The position numbers were made by a program, and so were the translations under genes. From Zingiber officinale (lineage: Eukaryota; Streptophyta; Magnoliopsida; Zingiberales; Zingiberaceae), in NCBI RefSeq assembly GCF_018446385.1, contig NC_056000.1:76208688-76272687 (forward strand): 64,000 nucleotides of DNA, read 5' to 3'. A model generated the notes under the pieces. That model was given only the letters and a program-made list of their open reading frames with translations, did no database searches and was not told the DNA's origin. Each line of letters opens with the position of its first letter. The stretch's first letter is position 1. This document shows, in pieces, positions 23,890 to 34,935 of the stretch.

Positions 23890-25762
23890 ATCTTTTGGCA
23901 GTAGGTAGACACCATCGCTCGGAATTCATTGAGGTCGATCGACCCAATATGACATTGTAGGTCGACGGTGTATCCACCACTATGAAGTTTGTGGTCCTGG
24001 TCCTTCTCAGCGACTCTTCCCCAAGCGAGATGGCCAGTCGGGTCTGTCCAAGCGGCAGTACTTCGTTGCCTATGAAATCGTAGAGAGGGGTGGTCATAGG
24101 CAGCAGCTCATTTCGATCGATTTGCAATTGATTGAACTCTTTCTTGAAGATGATGTTCACCGAACTCCCTGTATCAACGAAAGTTTAGTGAATAGTATAA
24201 TTAGCAATTACCGCTCGAATGATCAGCTCGTTGTCATGAGGGATCTCCACTCCCTCCAAATTGCTAAGGTTGAAGCTAATCTCAGGCCCTTCGACCTTCT
24301 CCCTGCTGCATCCCACGGCGTGGATCTCTAGTCGTTGAACGTATGACTTCTTGGCTCTGTTGGAGTCACCGTCGATTGACCCACCGGCGATCATGCCTAT
24401 TTCTCCTCGGGTGGCGTTGCTTCTATTTTCTTCTTCTCGAGCAGAGGGTCTATTTCGCTCAGCTGGGACTCAGGAGGGATCAGCGTTATCCCTCCGCTAG
24501 TGTTGATGGTGTCACTCGGGCACCCTTCTTTCGTCCTCTCATTGCCTGGTAGATCATTGTCTATGTCGCCGATCGGGACTTAGAGATCGACAGCGGTATC
24601 CTCTCGGCACCGGTCAGCTATCAATCAGTATCAGATCGTAGCAATCGCGTGTGTTGTGCATCGTCGATTGGTGGAAGGAGCAGAACATTGGCGTCCATAC
24701 CTTGCCTCTTGGTGTCTTCTGCCGACTGGAGGCCACATGCTGCATGGCATGTGTCCTGGCCTTCTGGTGTGGTCGCGCTCCCTATGCTCTTGGCCCTTTG
24801 GGAGGTTGGTGGCTTCTCGACGGTCCCCGCTCCTCGACCGGTGCTTCCTTTTTCCTCACCGCTTGGGCTTCCTCTACATTTATGTACTCATTGTCCTTCC
24901 TGAGCATGTGGTCGAAGTCCTTGGGCGGCTTCCTAATGAGCTATCGAAAGAACTCTCATTCCACCAGCCCTTGAGTGAAGGTGTTCATCATCATCTCGGA
25001 TGAGACCGAGGGGATATCCATGGCCACTTGATTGAAACGCCTAATGTAGGCTCAGAGCGCTTCTTTCGATCCTTGCTTCAAGGAGAAGAGGTTGGCGCTC
25101 GTCTTCTGATAGCCTCGATTGCTGGCAAAATGGTGCAGGAATATAGATCAGAAGTCCTTAAAGCTGCATATGGATCTGTCCGGCAGTCTTTGGAACTAGC
25201 ACTGCGCCGAGCCAGAGAGAGTAGTGAGAAAGACTCGACACTTCACCCCATCTGTGTACTGGTGCAGCGTAGCAGCGTTATCAAACTTATCCAGATGAGC
25301 ATCTGGATCGATCGTTCCATTGTATTCCCCGATCGCTAGTGGGGTATAGTGCTTGGGTAGAGGGTCACACAAGATCTCTTGAGAGAACTGCAGGTTGATC
25401 CGTTCGGGTGAAGCGTGGCTTCTAGGCGCCTTTCCTTTTCGGACATCCTGAACGGGAGCGTCGTCCGAGGATAATCCTCGTTCTTGGTTCACTTGGGTTA
25501 TTTCTGAGGGGGTTTGGAACAAGGCGCAGTGAAAGGGGATGGATGCAGGCGGCGCTTCCCCCTATGTGTCGATCAACCCTCTGTTCTACCCCCATATGGA
25601 AACTTGTTCTGGTCGATCTTCTAATCCTGCTCGCCCTCTTGCTGCCGATGTCGCCGGATGCTACATTTGTCGATCTGTTAGTGTCTGCTGTTGTTGCTGC
25701 TTGAACAACTTCGCCGCTCGGGCTTGCACGAGCATGTCGAGCTCCACTTTGGTGAGCGTCAT
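23890..25762 (-). pseudogene. G1 gag-protease remnant
   Basis: Minus-strand reading starts at ATG 25762 (MTLTKVELD), 52 bases from the PBS, and resembles the G2 gag start (MVTLSNEELDALI). Gag core landmarks are PDAHLDKFDNAATL and FLTTLSGSAQ (25522-25196), followed by frameshifted remains. The protease active site VDTGSSVNIIF lies near 24180-24150. TRLAISLGEESLRRTR and FIVVDTPSTYNVILGR extend to about 23900. Several in-frame stops and at least two frameshifts break it. Gag would form the particle and the protease would process it; the absence of RT and integrase is the main oddity. Confidence 0.75.
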
Positions 25763-25813
25763 GGTGGTGAGTCATCCAACGCCCTCCATCTTTTCAACTT
25801 AGATGCAGGTTAA

Positions 25814-25832
25814 GTTCCCACGGACGGCGCCA
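25814..25832 (-). other. G1 primer binding site
   Basis: Minus strand reads TGGCGCCGTCCGTGGGAAC, four bases from the LTR edge at 25837. The TGGCGCCG start is typical of plant gypsy primer sites. G2 has the equivalent TGGCGTCGTCTGTGGGAAC at 50694-50712. Confidence 0.75.
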
Positions 25833-25836
25833 AATA

Positions 25837-27455
25837 TGATCCTATCCGAAAGTTGATGAGATGGAAAGTTGGGGATGTGGCGCTCCCGCTGATCGCCTGT
25901 AGACTTCGCTCCGTACTATAACACAGATGACGTTAGTGTCGACCTAGGGAAGGGGTTGTTGGGGTTGCAAGGTTGCAAACATAGTCCCATATTGGAAACA
26001 CATGGGAAAGATCATGGGTTTATAAGAGAAAAGATATCTCTATTGGCATGAGGCCTTTTGGGGAGAGCCCAAGAGCAAAACCATGAGGGCTTAGGCCCAA
26101 AGTGGACAATATCATGCAATTGTGGAGATATCTAAATTCTTTTCGATCCTATAATTGGTATCAGAGCCCGGACTGCCAGAAGGTTTAACCGCCGACTGTG
26201 CATAAGAGCTATGGTATGATTGAGCCATGTGGGTACAATATTGACCTCGAACAAAGAAAGTGGGGGCTCCTATATTCGGATCAAGAGGACCAGACACCAG
26301 GCAGGAAGTCCTAGTTGCGACTAGGCAAGGAAGTCCTAGTAGGTCGGGTGGACCGAGGGGCAGGAAGACCTGGTGGGTCGAGGATCGGACATGGGAAGCC
26401 TATGGTCCTTTGTTTGAGGGGGGGATTGTTGGGGTTGCAAGGTTGCAAACATAGTCCCATATTGGAAACACATGGGAAAGATCATGGGTTTATAAGAGAA
26501 AAGATATCTCTATTGGCATGAGGCCTTTTGGGGAGAGCCCAAGAGAAAAACCATGAGGGCTTAGGCCCAAAGTGGACAATATCATGCAATTGTGGAGATA
26601 TCTAAATTCTTTTCGATCCTACAGGGGTCCCCAGCGTTGGCCCTCTGATGCTCAAGTCAATCACCGACGATGATGTAGAAGGCGGAGCAACAACAAGAAT
26701 GAATAGTGTACCACGAATAGTGTCTATTGCGTAACTCCGCCGATGCTTGGACCCCCCTTTATATAGAGCTCCTGTAGCGCGTGTGCATGCTCTCCAAGAC
26801 GAGCACGCTTCCTAAAGTTTCCCCTGAAAAGACTTGTAAGTAAAGTGTCCCTGACACAATACTTTAACAAGCCGAGCATATATCTTATGTGACAGTGGAA
26901 ACTTCCGTCATACGATCTTCTGGTTGGTCATGCCCGATGTCAACGGCACTAACTCCCAAAAGAATATCGAGGGATAACACAGCAAGGTAGTTGTTAGGTC
27001 GAGTGGGATAGCCGCTTGGCCAGGACTTCGCTGTTCCTGTGTACCACCCGCTCGGCCAGGACTTCGTTGTATGTGTCACGTCCACTCAGCCGAAACTCCC
27101 CTGTGCTTGTGTCATGCCCGATCGGCTGAAGTTCCGCTCTACCAGTGTCGAGTCCTGCTGCCTGGCCGAGCGGGGTAGCTGCTCGGCCCAGCTTCTACAT
27201 ATCGTCTCCTCCTCCGTCCGACGTCTAATACTCCATTGAACATCGGTCATTTGACACCTCCCCGTGTCAAAGGCAAGATCGGACCGGAACCTTCTCCTCC
27301 CGGTCGGGGCATGATCGTCCGACCGGCCGATGATATCTGAGCGTTGACCTGATCACCCGACCGACTGATGATATTTGAGCGTTAACCGCCTTGAGTTTGA
27401 CCTCCATTGTGGTAGCTATCTCCTGCAGGATGGGCCCCTCCTTATTACCACATCA
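25837..27455 (-). mobile_element. G1 5' LTR (right copy), interrupted by a TRIM
   Basis: Homologous to 7853-8799 with a 667-bp TRIM plus its 5-bp duplication inside; net length about 947 bases, equal to the left copy. TATATAG lies near 26758-26766. GCTCGGCCGAG-type palindromes occur at 26998-27185, upstream in element sense. Its outer flank CCCAC pairs with CTCAC left of 7853. Confidence 0.85.
25957..26623 (+). mobile_element. TRIM (terminal-repeat retrotransposon in miniature)
   Basis: Two 197-bp LTRs (25957-26153 and 26427-26623), each starting TGTTGGGGTTGC and ending CCTATA or CCTACA, differ at only two positions by eye. The PBS TGGTATCAGAGCCCGG (26156-26171) is the initiator-Met tRNA type. 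A PPT-like GAGGGGGGGATT precedes the second LTR. Perfect GGGGT duplications flank it (25952-25956, 26624-26628). The 273-bp interior has no coding capacity. It is likely the youngest insertion in this nest and must be moved by proteins in trans. Confidence 0.93.
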
Positions 27456-28115
27456 CCCACCATTTACTGAATCTATTGGAAGCTAAATTTGAATTCATGA
27501 GTTGAATTCCGTATTAGACATTAGATGTGTCTAGATCAAAATCTGTATGATGTTAAATTTGAGAAAATCATGCGCTCTTTTTAGTAAAATGAATAACATC
27601 ATAGCATGTGATTCGTACCACATGTGTTATAACAGTAATAAGGGTAGAAGGAGAATAGATCTCTATTTCTCTACTATGTGAGATCTTTGAGATTATAAGT
27701 TAATCTCAGTTTTTCCCTAAGTGACTATTTAGCTGTTTACTTGAAGTTTTAATCAATGACTGCTACTTTAATATATATTCTATGGCTATGTATGATTCGA
27801 TTTATAGAGCATAATTAGGAAAGTGACTGATTAGAATGAATAGATTTTAGCTAAAAAGGAAGATTAAATCAATTTACATCTTTTGATGTTATTCACTGGT
27901 CAACTCATTTCTGTTATGTATAGAAATGATTGTGAATGTTAAATATGGACCATGCTCTTAATATAATAGTTATTATAAGGGATTAGATATATTCATATTG
28001 ATGTATATAAAATTATTTAATCTGGGTAAATAGCAAGACATGAATATCCCAAGACAATGATTGTGTGCCACCAAGAAATTGGATGTTTCTTGGATAACGA
28101 ATATGTACCACCAGG
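27456..28115 (+). other. Copia-2 3' non-coding tail
   Basis: Continuation of the copia-2 region after RNase H, resuming right of G1. It is AT-rich with no open frame of note. The tail continues past the MITE to the PPT at 28825-28834 and contains TCTTTGTGACTAA-type short repeats around 28725-28815. Confidence 0.5.
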
Positions 28116-28572
28116 TAGGGGTGTCAATTCGGGTGGGTCGGGTTGGGTTGGGTCGGGTTCAGTTTTTTTTTTTAACCCAACCCGAACCCGAGTTCAACCC
28201 AAAACACCTCAACCCGAACCCGACCAACCCGATCAATCCGAACCCAACCCATATAACCCAAAAATCCTATTCAAAACGACTTTTTTGGGCTATTTTTCCT
28301 ATAATTCTTCACTTTTATCTCAATACTCTATCATTATCATACAAACATGATATTAATTAATATACATAAAAACATTTAAATTTTTAAAATAAAATTTGAT
28401 TTAACCCCATAAAACCCTATATTTAAGTCAACCCGGGTCAACCCGACCCAACCCGAAACTTTTTTACTCTCCAACCGTCCAACCCGAACCCGAAAATGTC
28501 CAACCCGAACTTGATTTTTTTTAGGTCGACTCGGGTTGGGTCGTCAGGTCGGATTCTTTTTTGACACCCCTA
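28116..28572. mobile_element. hAT-type MITE (457 bp)
   Basis: Terminal inverted repeats TAGGGGTGTCAA and TTGACACCCCTA are perfect over 12 bases. The element is bounded by a perfect 8-bp duplication, CCACCAGG, at 28108-28115 and 28573-28580. An 8-bp duplication is the hAT hallmark. Subterminal regions are made of GGGTCGGGTTGGGTT-type repeats in inverted orientation, so the whole can fold back. It encodes no transposase; frames in it are repeat artefacts. Confidence 0.93.
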
Positions 28573-28834
28573 CCACCAGGAGAGAGGCTATGTGTCACTT
28601 TGTTAGCATTGATCACTCAAAAAATGGCTATGTTAGGTATAAGAATTTTCTTAGCGACTATCGCTCAATGTGCTTGCTGTTGCACGAATCATTTTCTCTA
28701 AGTATGGATTAGATGTTCTAATTTAGTCTTTGTGACTAAACTCTTATATAGTCTACGTGACTTATTTAGTCTTTGTGACTAACTAGTATTAGTGATTAAC
28801 TAGTCTTAGTGACTTACCTTGGATGAGTGGGAGA

Positions 28835-29169
28835 TGTAGAAAATGAGAACGTTGGCATGCCCATGTTGTCCACTTTCTCAAGGATAAAATGTCTCTTTTA
28901 CTTCTAGGATAATGCCCATTATAAAAGGAGCATCCAAAGGTGATTCAAGGAGTTGAGAACGTGAGATTCATTTTCATCGTGGAAAAAGAACATCTGAGGC
29001 TATAGGATTTGATTTATAGATTTATAAAAGGACTTTCTAATTTCATATCTGTAATCGCTCTTCTGGCAACAAGAGACGGTTTCCTCCCTCCAACATTCTC
29101 TCCTCTACAAATTCTGTCACAACGAGGTATGATTTAATTATTTAGTACAGTTCTTTTATATTTCCTACA
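28835..29169 (+). mobile_element. Copia-2 3' LTR (335 bp)
   Basis: Starts TGTAGAAAATGAG after the PPT GAGTGGGAGA and ends TTTCCTACA, giving TGTAG/CTACA inverted termini. A TATA-like ATTATAAAAGG lies near 28919. This LTR is short and lacks the palindrome clusters of the other families here. Confidence 0.8.
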
Positions 29170-30929
29170 GGATAATGTCCTTGAGCTCGATCTATGGAAA
29201 CTTCGGAAATCAAATGCGCACTTCACTTCATTTAATTGTGAGAGAAATAAAAAGAAATCATGAAGCATCCCAAAAAAATGTCGACAAAATGATGAATTTT
29301 AGAGATGTGTAGTTGTGTATAGCATAGCGAGCAGAGAACCCACAAAAAGGGTACTCGTTTTCTGTGCTACAATTTTTGATCTGTGATCTTATTCTTTTAG
29401 CAGCAGGGGCGGATCCAGGATTTTAGATTTGAGGGGGCCTAATTAATACGTCTCCTGACTATGTGATGACTTGCTCGAAAGCATCGTCATAGGCCAGCGT
29501 GATTGGATGGTCAACGACTGGCAACCTAAACTCTTTCTTCACCTTGGGGGTTTTAGGGTTGGGGGTCGGGTTGATGCATCTCCTAAATGTGCAATGATTT
29601 GCTCCATGAAAGTGTCATCACAGAGCGTGATCCATGGTTTGCAAGAACAATCTTGGTGTCATCTCAAACTCTACCGTTCCAATTTCAATATTGTTTCACG
29701 GAACGATCACAACACGGATTTATAAAATAAATAAATAAAATTTATTGTATAATTTTTTATTAGAATGAATTTAATAATTAAATAATTAATAATAATAATA
29801 ATTAGTTAAGGACTTGCAGAATAAATAAATTTAAATATATAAAATTTATTTAGGAATTTTTAGATTTTAAAATAGATTTTCTATAATATTTTAGAAGATA
29901 ATTTATGTTAAAATTTAATTAAGTTATTTAAATTGAGAATTAATCAAAATCTAACCTAAACTAACGAACTCCCAATTAACTACCCTATGTTTTTTTTCTT
30001 ACGCCGTCTTCCCTTTTCGCACGTCTTGGTCATTGCCACCAAAGTCCAAACCACTTCCTTCCTTAGTTCTTTCTCAGCTTTTCACCTCCCCACCCCCACT
30101 GCTTCTCCGCCATGATATATCGCTAGAAAAGTTACTACCGCCGCCGTGATCTTCCGCCGGACAAGATGCTGCCGTGAGGCTTAGAACGTTATATACAAGA
30201 AATTTGACACGGCTCATGCCATTTCAGGCGTTTCGCATCCGTTTTGACGAATTATATCATGATCAACTGGTCGGGCAAGAGATAGCCTAAACTTTTTCCC
30301 CACCCTGCCACTGTTAGCAGGATTTGGAATGGATTTGGCTCAACTTTTCTCATCTCCAAAAACCCCAAAGCTGTGGAAAAATGAAGACGGAAGAAGAAGA
30401 AATATCTTGGAGCCGCCTCGCAATCCGTCGAGCTCGTGTTGCTCGTGCTCGCGAGGTTGAAGAAAGGGAAGACACGAGGATAGTGGTCTGTGTTGATACA
30501 GAGAGGTAGCTCATGGAGTTGAGGCAGAATTACAGCGGAGAACAGATGGCTGATTCCGTCCTATTTTGTGGGGATGAAAATATACTTCAAAATGAATCCA
30601 TGGATAATTTCATCAATCGTCCATCCATTATTTTAGTTATTTTAGAAGAGGTAAATAAGATAAAGGACGAATAATCCATCTTTTTTTAAGTAAATAGCGA
30701 AACACTTTTTTTACGAAAAACTTTCCTTTCTCTCACCCATCTCCATCTGAGTAAACAGGGTATGACTATTTATACAAAAGGAATGAATTTAGATCAAGTT
30801 AGATATTCTGATGTGCCGCATTTATGATTAACGAAAAAAGTGATTCTGCTAACAAAATAGAAAGTGTATTTATATATTTGTTTAATAAATTCTTTAAAAT
30901 ATTAAACATATATGTTAAAATTAGCAATT

Positions 30930-30990
<61 letters not shown>

Positions 30991-31270
30991 CATCAGATTT
31001 TCTATATAAATTATATTAAAGAAATTGAAATTATGAATTAGGTAGCCAGGCGATCGAGCATTTCTCTTTTAGGCACCATAAACATAAACAAAACTTTTCA
31101 AGCCACAAAACACAAACGAGCATTAAACCAATTAATAAATAGATAAATAAAAGAAAACGAACAATAGAACCGTCTATGGCTCATATTATTTGGACAAGAA
31201 GTTGAGTTGAAACGTAATCGTCGGATAAGAAAGCATTGAAAGACTATATTTACAACTTAACGAAATACCT
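29170..31270. other. AT-rich intergenic DNA, no supported gene
   Basis: Left flank of the host gene. A lone GGGGCGGATCCAGG near 29406, resembling a transposon terminus, has no matching partner. A 61-codon frame at 30324-30509 (KTEEEEISW...RARVARAREVEERED) has a gene-like composition but no partner exons that I can find. I see nothing else. Confidence 0.4.
30937..30987. repeat. (TA)n microsatellite
   Basis: About 51 bases of uninterrupted TA in AT-rich intergenic DNA downstream of the host gene. The two overlapping short frames on opposite strands are artefacts of the repeat. Confidence 0.95.
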
Positions 31271-31291
31271 GGCAATGAACAACGAGCATAA

Positions 31292-34200
31292 TTACAACTG
31301 CTTCTGTTGCAGCCTCTTGAGCATCCAATTGATTATGTCTGCTCCAATTTCATCACGCTCTGGCTCAAACAGAAGGTCATGTAAGAAGCCCTCATAGAGC
31401 TTTATATTCTTGTGTTTAGATGAAGCAAGGTTGTACAAATCCTGCGATGCCAATGGATCGGTGACCCGGTCAGCAGTCCCATGCAGCACCAAAAAAGGCA
31501 GGGTGATGTACTTGAGATTTTGCATCAGATAAGAGGTTATGCGTAGGATCTCATGGCCGGTCCGAACTCTGATCGGTCCAGTGTAAACTAGAGGATCTGA
31601 GTACTTGGCCAACATAGCTGCTGGGTCTCTTGATACTGGGATTCCCTTTTTGTTAGCCCCCTTGAATTGGAATTTCGGTAGTACAATAGAGATGAAGGGT
31701 GCCACAGTCTACAGCACGTTAGAAAACAACTCACATGAGAGATGAGCTATTGGGATAAGGGCACGAAAGAATACTATCAAAAGTTTCTAGTTATGAAGTT
31801 TCTAAGCGTCAAATATGGCTTTGACACGAGTCTTTGGGTTTTTTAGTAGCACAGCTACAGAAACTCGAGCATCATTCATTGAGATATGGTAACACTACTT
31901 AGCTACTTAAGCAAATGAAATCTTACACCATATATACCTATCAATGGACTCAAAGATAGACAGTAATATCTTGCAGCTTACCAAAATAGACTATAAGAAG
32001 GAGCAATTACCCTAACTATTGGATGAGCAGGCTTTACACGAATAGCTGGAGATGTCAATATGATCCCCTCCACCAAAGTCTCGATATGAGGAAAAGTAGC
32101 GGCCTGTCATGCAACCCATGTTATTAGAGAGACAAATAAAGGAAAAACTAAACTGAAGGGGCCTTCAGGAAGAAACTGCATGAAGGCGCCCAAGAAAAGC
32201 TGGAAGATCCGGTTGATTTAATAACAACTATTTACTTGCAAACGGCTGCCATTAAATCAACTCTGAATTGTGCTAAAGGAGATTGACATTAGTAAGTTGG
32301 GATGTAGGCTATTTTTCCACAAATGACTTTACCTTCAGAACCACTGCTCCACCAGTGGAGTGACCAAAAAGGAAGCAGGGTGTATCAGGATTCTGAGATT
32401 TGATCTTTTCTAGGAATTTTCCCTAGAATATGCAAAAAGGAAATTCTAATAAGCATGATCCAGAATATGACTGATTCATAAACATGAAAAATAATAATCT
32501 CTAACAAAAAAAAGTTAACATACTGTGTCTTCAACAACATGATCTAGTGAAGGTACATATCCATGCAATCCATCACTCCCACCATGGCCTGTTGAAGATT
32601 CTAAAAGAGTTATGAGAGAATCATGCAGATCATAGGAATGCAAAAAACTTGATACCATTTGATTTTCCTGAATTTCTTGTAGTAAACTATACATTTTTAT
32701 TGCAACCTAAGGTTTTTTGAACAGTAGGCTCTATTGAGGTAGTAGTGAAAACATTAAATAGAGACTATTATTCTAGATTTAGGATACAAACAAACACAAT
32801 TTTTTTAAAAAAGAAAAAAAAAACTAGAAAGAAAAACCGATGCACCTATCCAATCCATTGCATATACTCCAAAGTTGCATGCCATTAGCTGCTTAGCAAA
32901 GTGAGCATATCTTCCACTGGAAAAATGACAGTTCTGTTATTCAACGATATTCTCAATATAGTGACAAAAAGAAAAATCCCAATGACTATCAACAAGTCAT
33001 TGGGAACAAAGAAAGGATAGTGTGGTAGTAAGATATAGTTGGAATATGCTAGCAGTATAAACACATCAAGTCGGAGCCATACCTATGTTCATTAAGCCCA
33101 TGTATTATCAACATTATACCCCTGAAATTGTAAGAAGAAACAAATCCTAATTAGACATCATGATAATTGACCATGCAACAGCTTGAATAAAAATGTCACG
33201 AGCCATTCCAATGTACAAATTGCTAGATTCTTATAGGATTTGTTTTTTTAAAAAAAAAATACTTGTAATCAACCAATCAAGATGCAAGATGCAATTTCAT
33301 CCATCAAATCTAATCACAATAGGAATTTTTGTTAATAATGCCTACAGGGGAAAAGAACCATACATCTATTACTACCAAAATTAAGTGATTTTCGCATTAG
33401 AGAAGCAGCATATTTGATTCTTTAAGCTAGCCTTAACTTCTGACCTGGTTGAGTCCTGATAATTTTGGTCAGTCTAACTAACTCAAAATTGTGTGTGCGC
33501 GCATGTAGGAGGGAAGAAATCTTATCTTATTAATTTGACCTAACAGGATGAAATCCAACAAGAAAGGTCTGAAAGATAAAAGAGAGAAAAAAAAAGTAGC
33601 CTTTATCTGAATTTTTGGGGAGAACTAGCCTGCCTTAAGCATTACAGTGAAGAACAACTAATTGGATCATGGCATACAAAAGAAGATTGGATTCATCCAA
33701 GTGCTACAGGAAATAGTCAAAAGAAGCAAAATATAACACAAGCCGTGGTAGAAAATTGTTTCTGGATTTGTGACCGTAGTAAAACTTAACTAAAATACCA
33801 TTTCCAGCCAAATGAACAAACAACTGGAAACAATGAATTTAATCAAGACTTCATTTGAAAACTAAGATTTTTTTTTATTTATAGCATCATAAGGATTAAC
33901 TGATCTTAGACAAAACGATTAAAATAATCCTAAATTTTATTCACATGAGATAACAATATATCTATAAGTTATAAGATTTAACTCCCCAAATTTTGTTACG
34001 TAAAGGTTAAAAAGTTGAAAGTTAGTTCAAAAATCTATTAGGAAGAAGACCAGAAGTTTCATGAATTTGACAATTATAAAACAAACAATATGGTCAAACT
34101 ATACATTCAAGGAAGATAAAGACCAACATTTTTCTGTACATCCTGCAATCTAAATCTATTGAAATTCCCTCGAGCAAAGTGAATCATCAAGCATAGCGCA

Positions 34201-34724
34201 AGAGGCGATATTGCATTTTGAAAATCACAAACATGGATTATCGACGTAGACAATCCAAAGCCGCGAAATCCATCAGAACCCTAATTTTCGCCCACAGAAT
34301 CGGATCGAAACCCTCACCTCAAATCTCCCGACATCGGCATCCACGATCGGCAGAAGAGCGCCCTTCTCCTCGTTCCCTCGAACACGGACGTCTCCCCGCG
34401 CCACATCATCTCCTCCGACGGGGAAACCATCTCCACCCCCTCGGCGATCTCCCGCCGCCGCCGCACGTCCTCCTCCTCCGCGGCCATCGACCACCGGCCC
34501 TTGACCGTCTTCCGCCGAGGAGAACTCGCCGCCGCCGTGCGAGATGAGATGGGATTACGTCGGAGAATAAGGAGGAGGAACCACGTGGCGAGAGAATGCA
34601 ACAAAAGGACCACGCGTAGGAGCGATGCCAGCGATGGCACGGACCTCCTCATGTTCCTGAAGACGGGGATAATACGGCCGCTGGCGCCGGAAGTCAGCTC
34701 CTCCACCCGCGCGGCCCTCTCCAT
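31292..34724 (-). CDS. Alpha/beta hydrolase, monoacylglycerol lipase / caffeoylshikimate esterase family, 7 exons
   Basis: Intact host gene encoding 393 residues. Exons (minus strand): 34724-34318, 33121-33083, 32916-32846, 32588-32524, 32422-32333, 32103-32011, 31708-31292; all introns are GT-AG and phases match. The start MERAARVEEL was chosen because the next upstream ATG lies beyond the TATA box. Residues about 30-54 form one hydrophobic segment, suggesting a membrane anchor. The hydrolase fold has HGLNEHSGRY (143-152), the nucleophile Ser216 in GHSTGG, Asp335 in LHGTAD and His365 in GFLHDLL. Family members cleave monoacylglycerols or caffeoylshikimate; the substrate here cannot be told from sequence. 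The N-terminal extension makes it longer than the usual soluble members (about 320-350 residues). Confidence 0.93.
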
Positions 34725-34842
34725 GGCTCCTCTTCGCCCTCTCCTCTTCGCCTTCTCCTCTTCCTTCTTCGCCTCCGGGTTGGCTTTGCCTCTCTCTCTC
34801 TCCTTTTTCGATTTGGTTGGGCGGCTTCGAGAAGGGTCGGCG

Positions 34843-34849
34843 TATATAG
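34843..34849 (-). promoter_or_regulatory. TATA box of hydrolase gene, with CATTT repeat upstream
   Basis: TATATAC on the minus strand, about 120 bases before the ATG at 34724, leaves room for a typical 5' leader. Just upstream, 34882-34916, lies a short (CATTT)n repeat. Confidence 0.6.
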
Positions 34850-34935
34850 ACTCTCTTCCCCGCGATTCGCCTATCCTTTTTTTCATTTCATTTCACTTCA
34901 TTTCATTTCATTTCATGGACTATTCGGGCTTTTGA

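Larger units (their letters stand above)
7853..27455 (-). mobile_element. G1: pol-less Tat-like Ty3/gypsy element with antisense gene
   Basis: LTRs at 7853-8799 and 25837-27455 both start TGATCCTATCCGAAAG and end in ATCA. On the minus strand the order is 5' LTR, PBS (25814-25832), gag and protease (25762 to about 23890), a 37-bp tandem array (22840-23505), an opposite-strand gene (9566-22522), PPT (about 8801-8816) and 3' LTR. Target duplications are CTCAC/CCCAC, one mismatch. No RT, RNase H or integrase is found between the protease and the array. Gag/protease plus an antisense ORF is a known Tat-lineage trait (Grande, Ogre relatives). The lack of pol makes this copy non-autonomous. Confidence 0.8.
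6545..29169 (+). mobile_element. Copia-2, 3' half, split by nested insertions
   Basis: Two visible segments: 6545-7852 (RT/RNase H and part of the 3' tail) and 27456-29169 (rest of the tail plus 3' LTR). The 5' side is cut by the copia-1 LTR end at 6544. The G1 gypsy (7853-27455) splits the tail with a near-matching target duplication, CTCAC on the left and CCCAC on the right. The tail contains a MITE and ends in the PPT GAGTGGGAGA before the LTR at 28835. The 5' half is outside the window or lost. Confidence 0.75.

Noticed and set aside
25957..26623. Interpreting the paired 197-bp repeats as a segmental duplication
   Set aside because: The PBS, PPT, TG...CA ends and GGGGT target duplication identify a TRIM.
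29406..29740. GGGGCGGATCCAGG as the terminus of a DNA transposon with an 84-codon frame inside
   Set aside because: No matching inverted terminus or target duplication could be found within the following 2 kb.
34218..34935. Plus-strand frames of 109 and 144 codons opposite the hydrolase first exon
   Set aside because: They are GC-rich shadows of exon 1 and its leader; the minus-strand frame splices into a complete enzyme.
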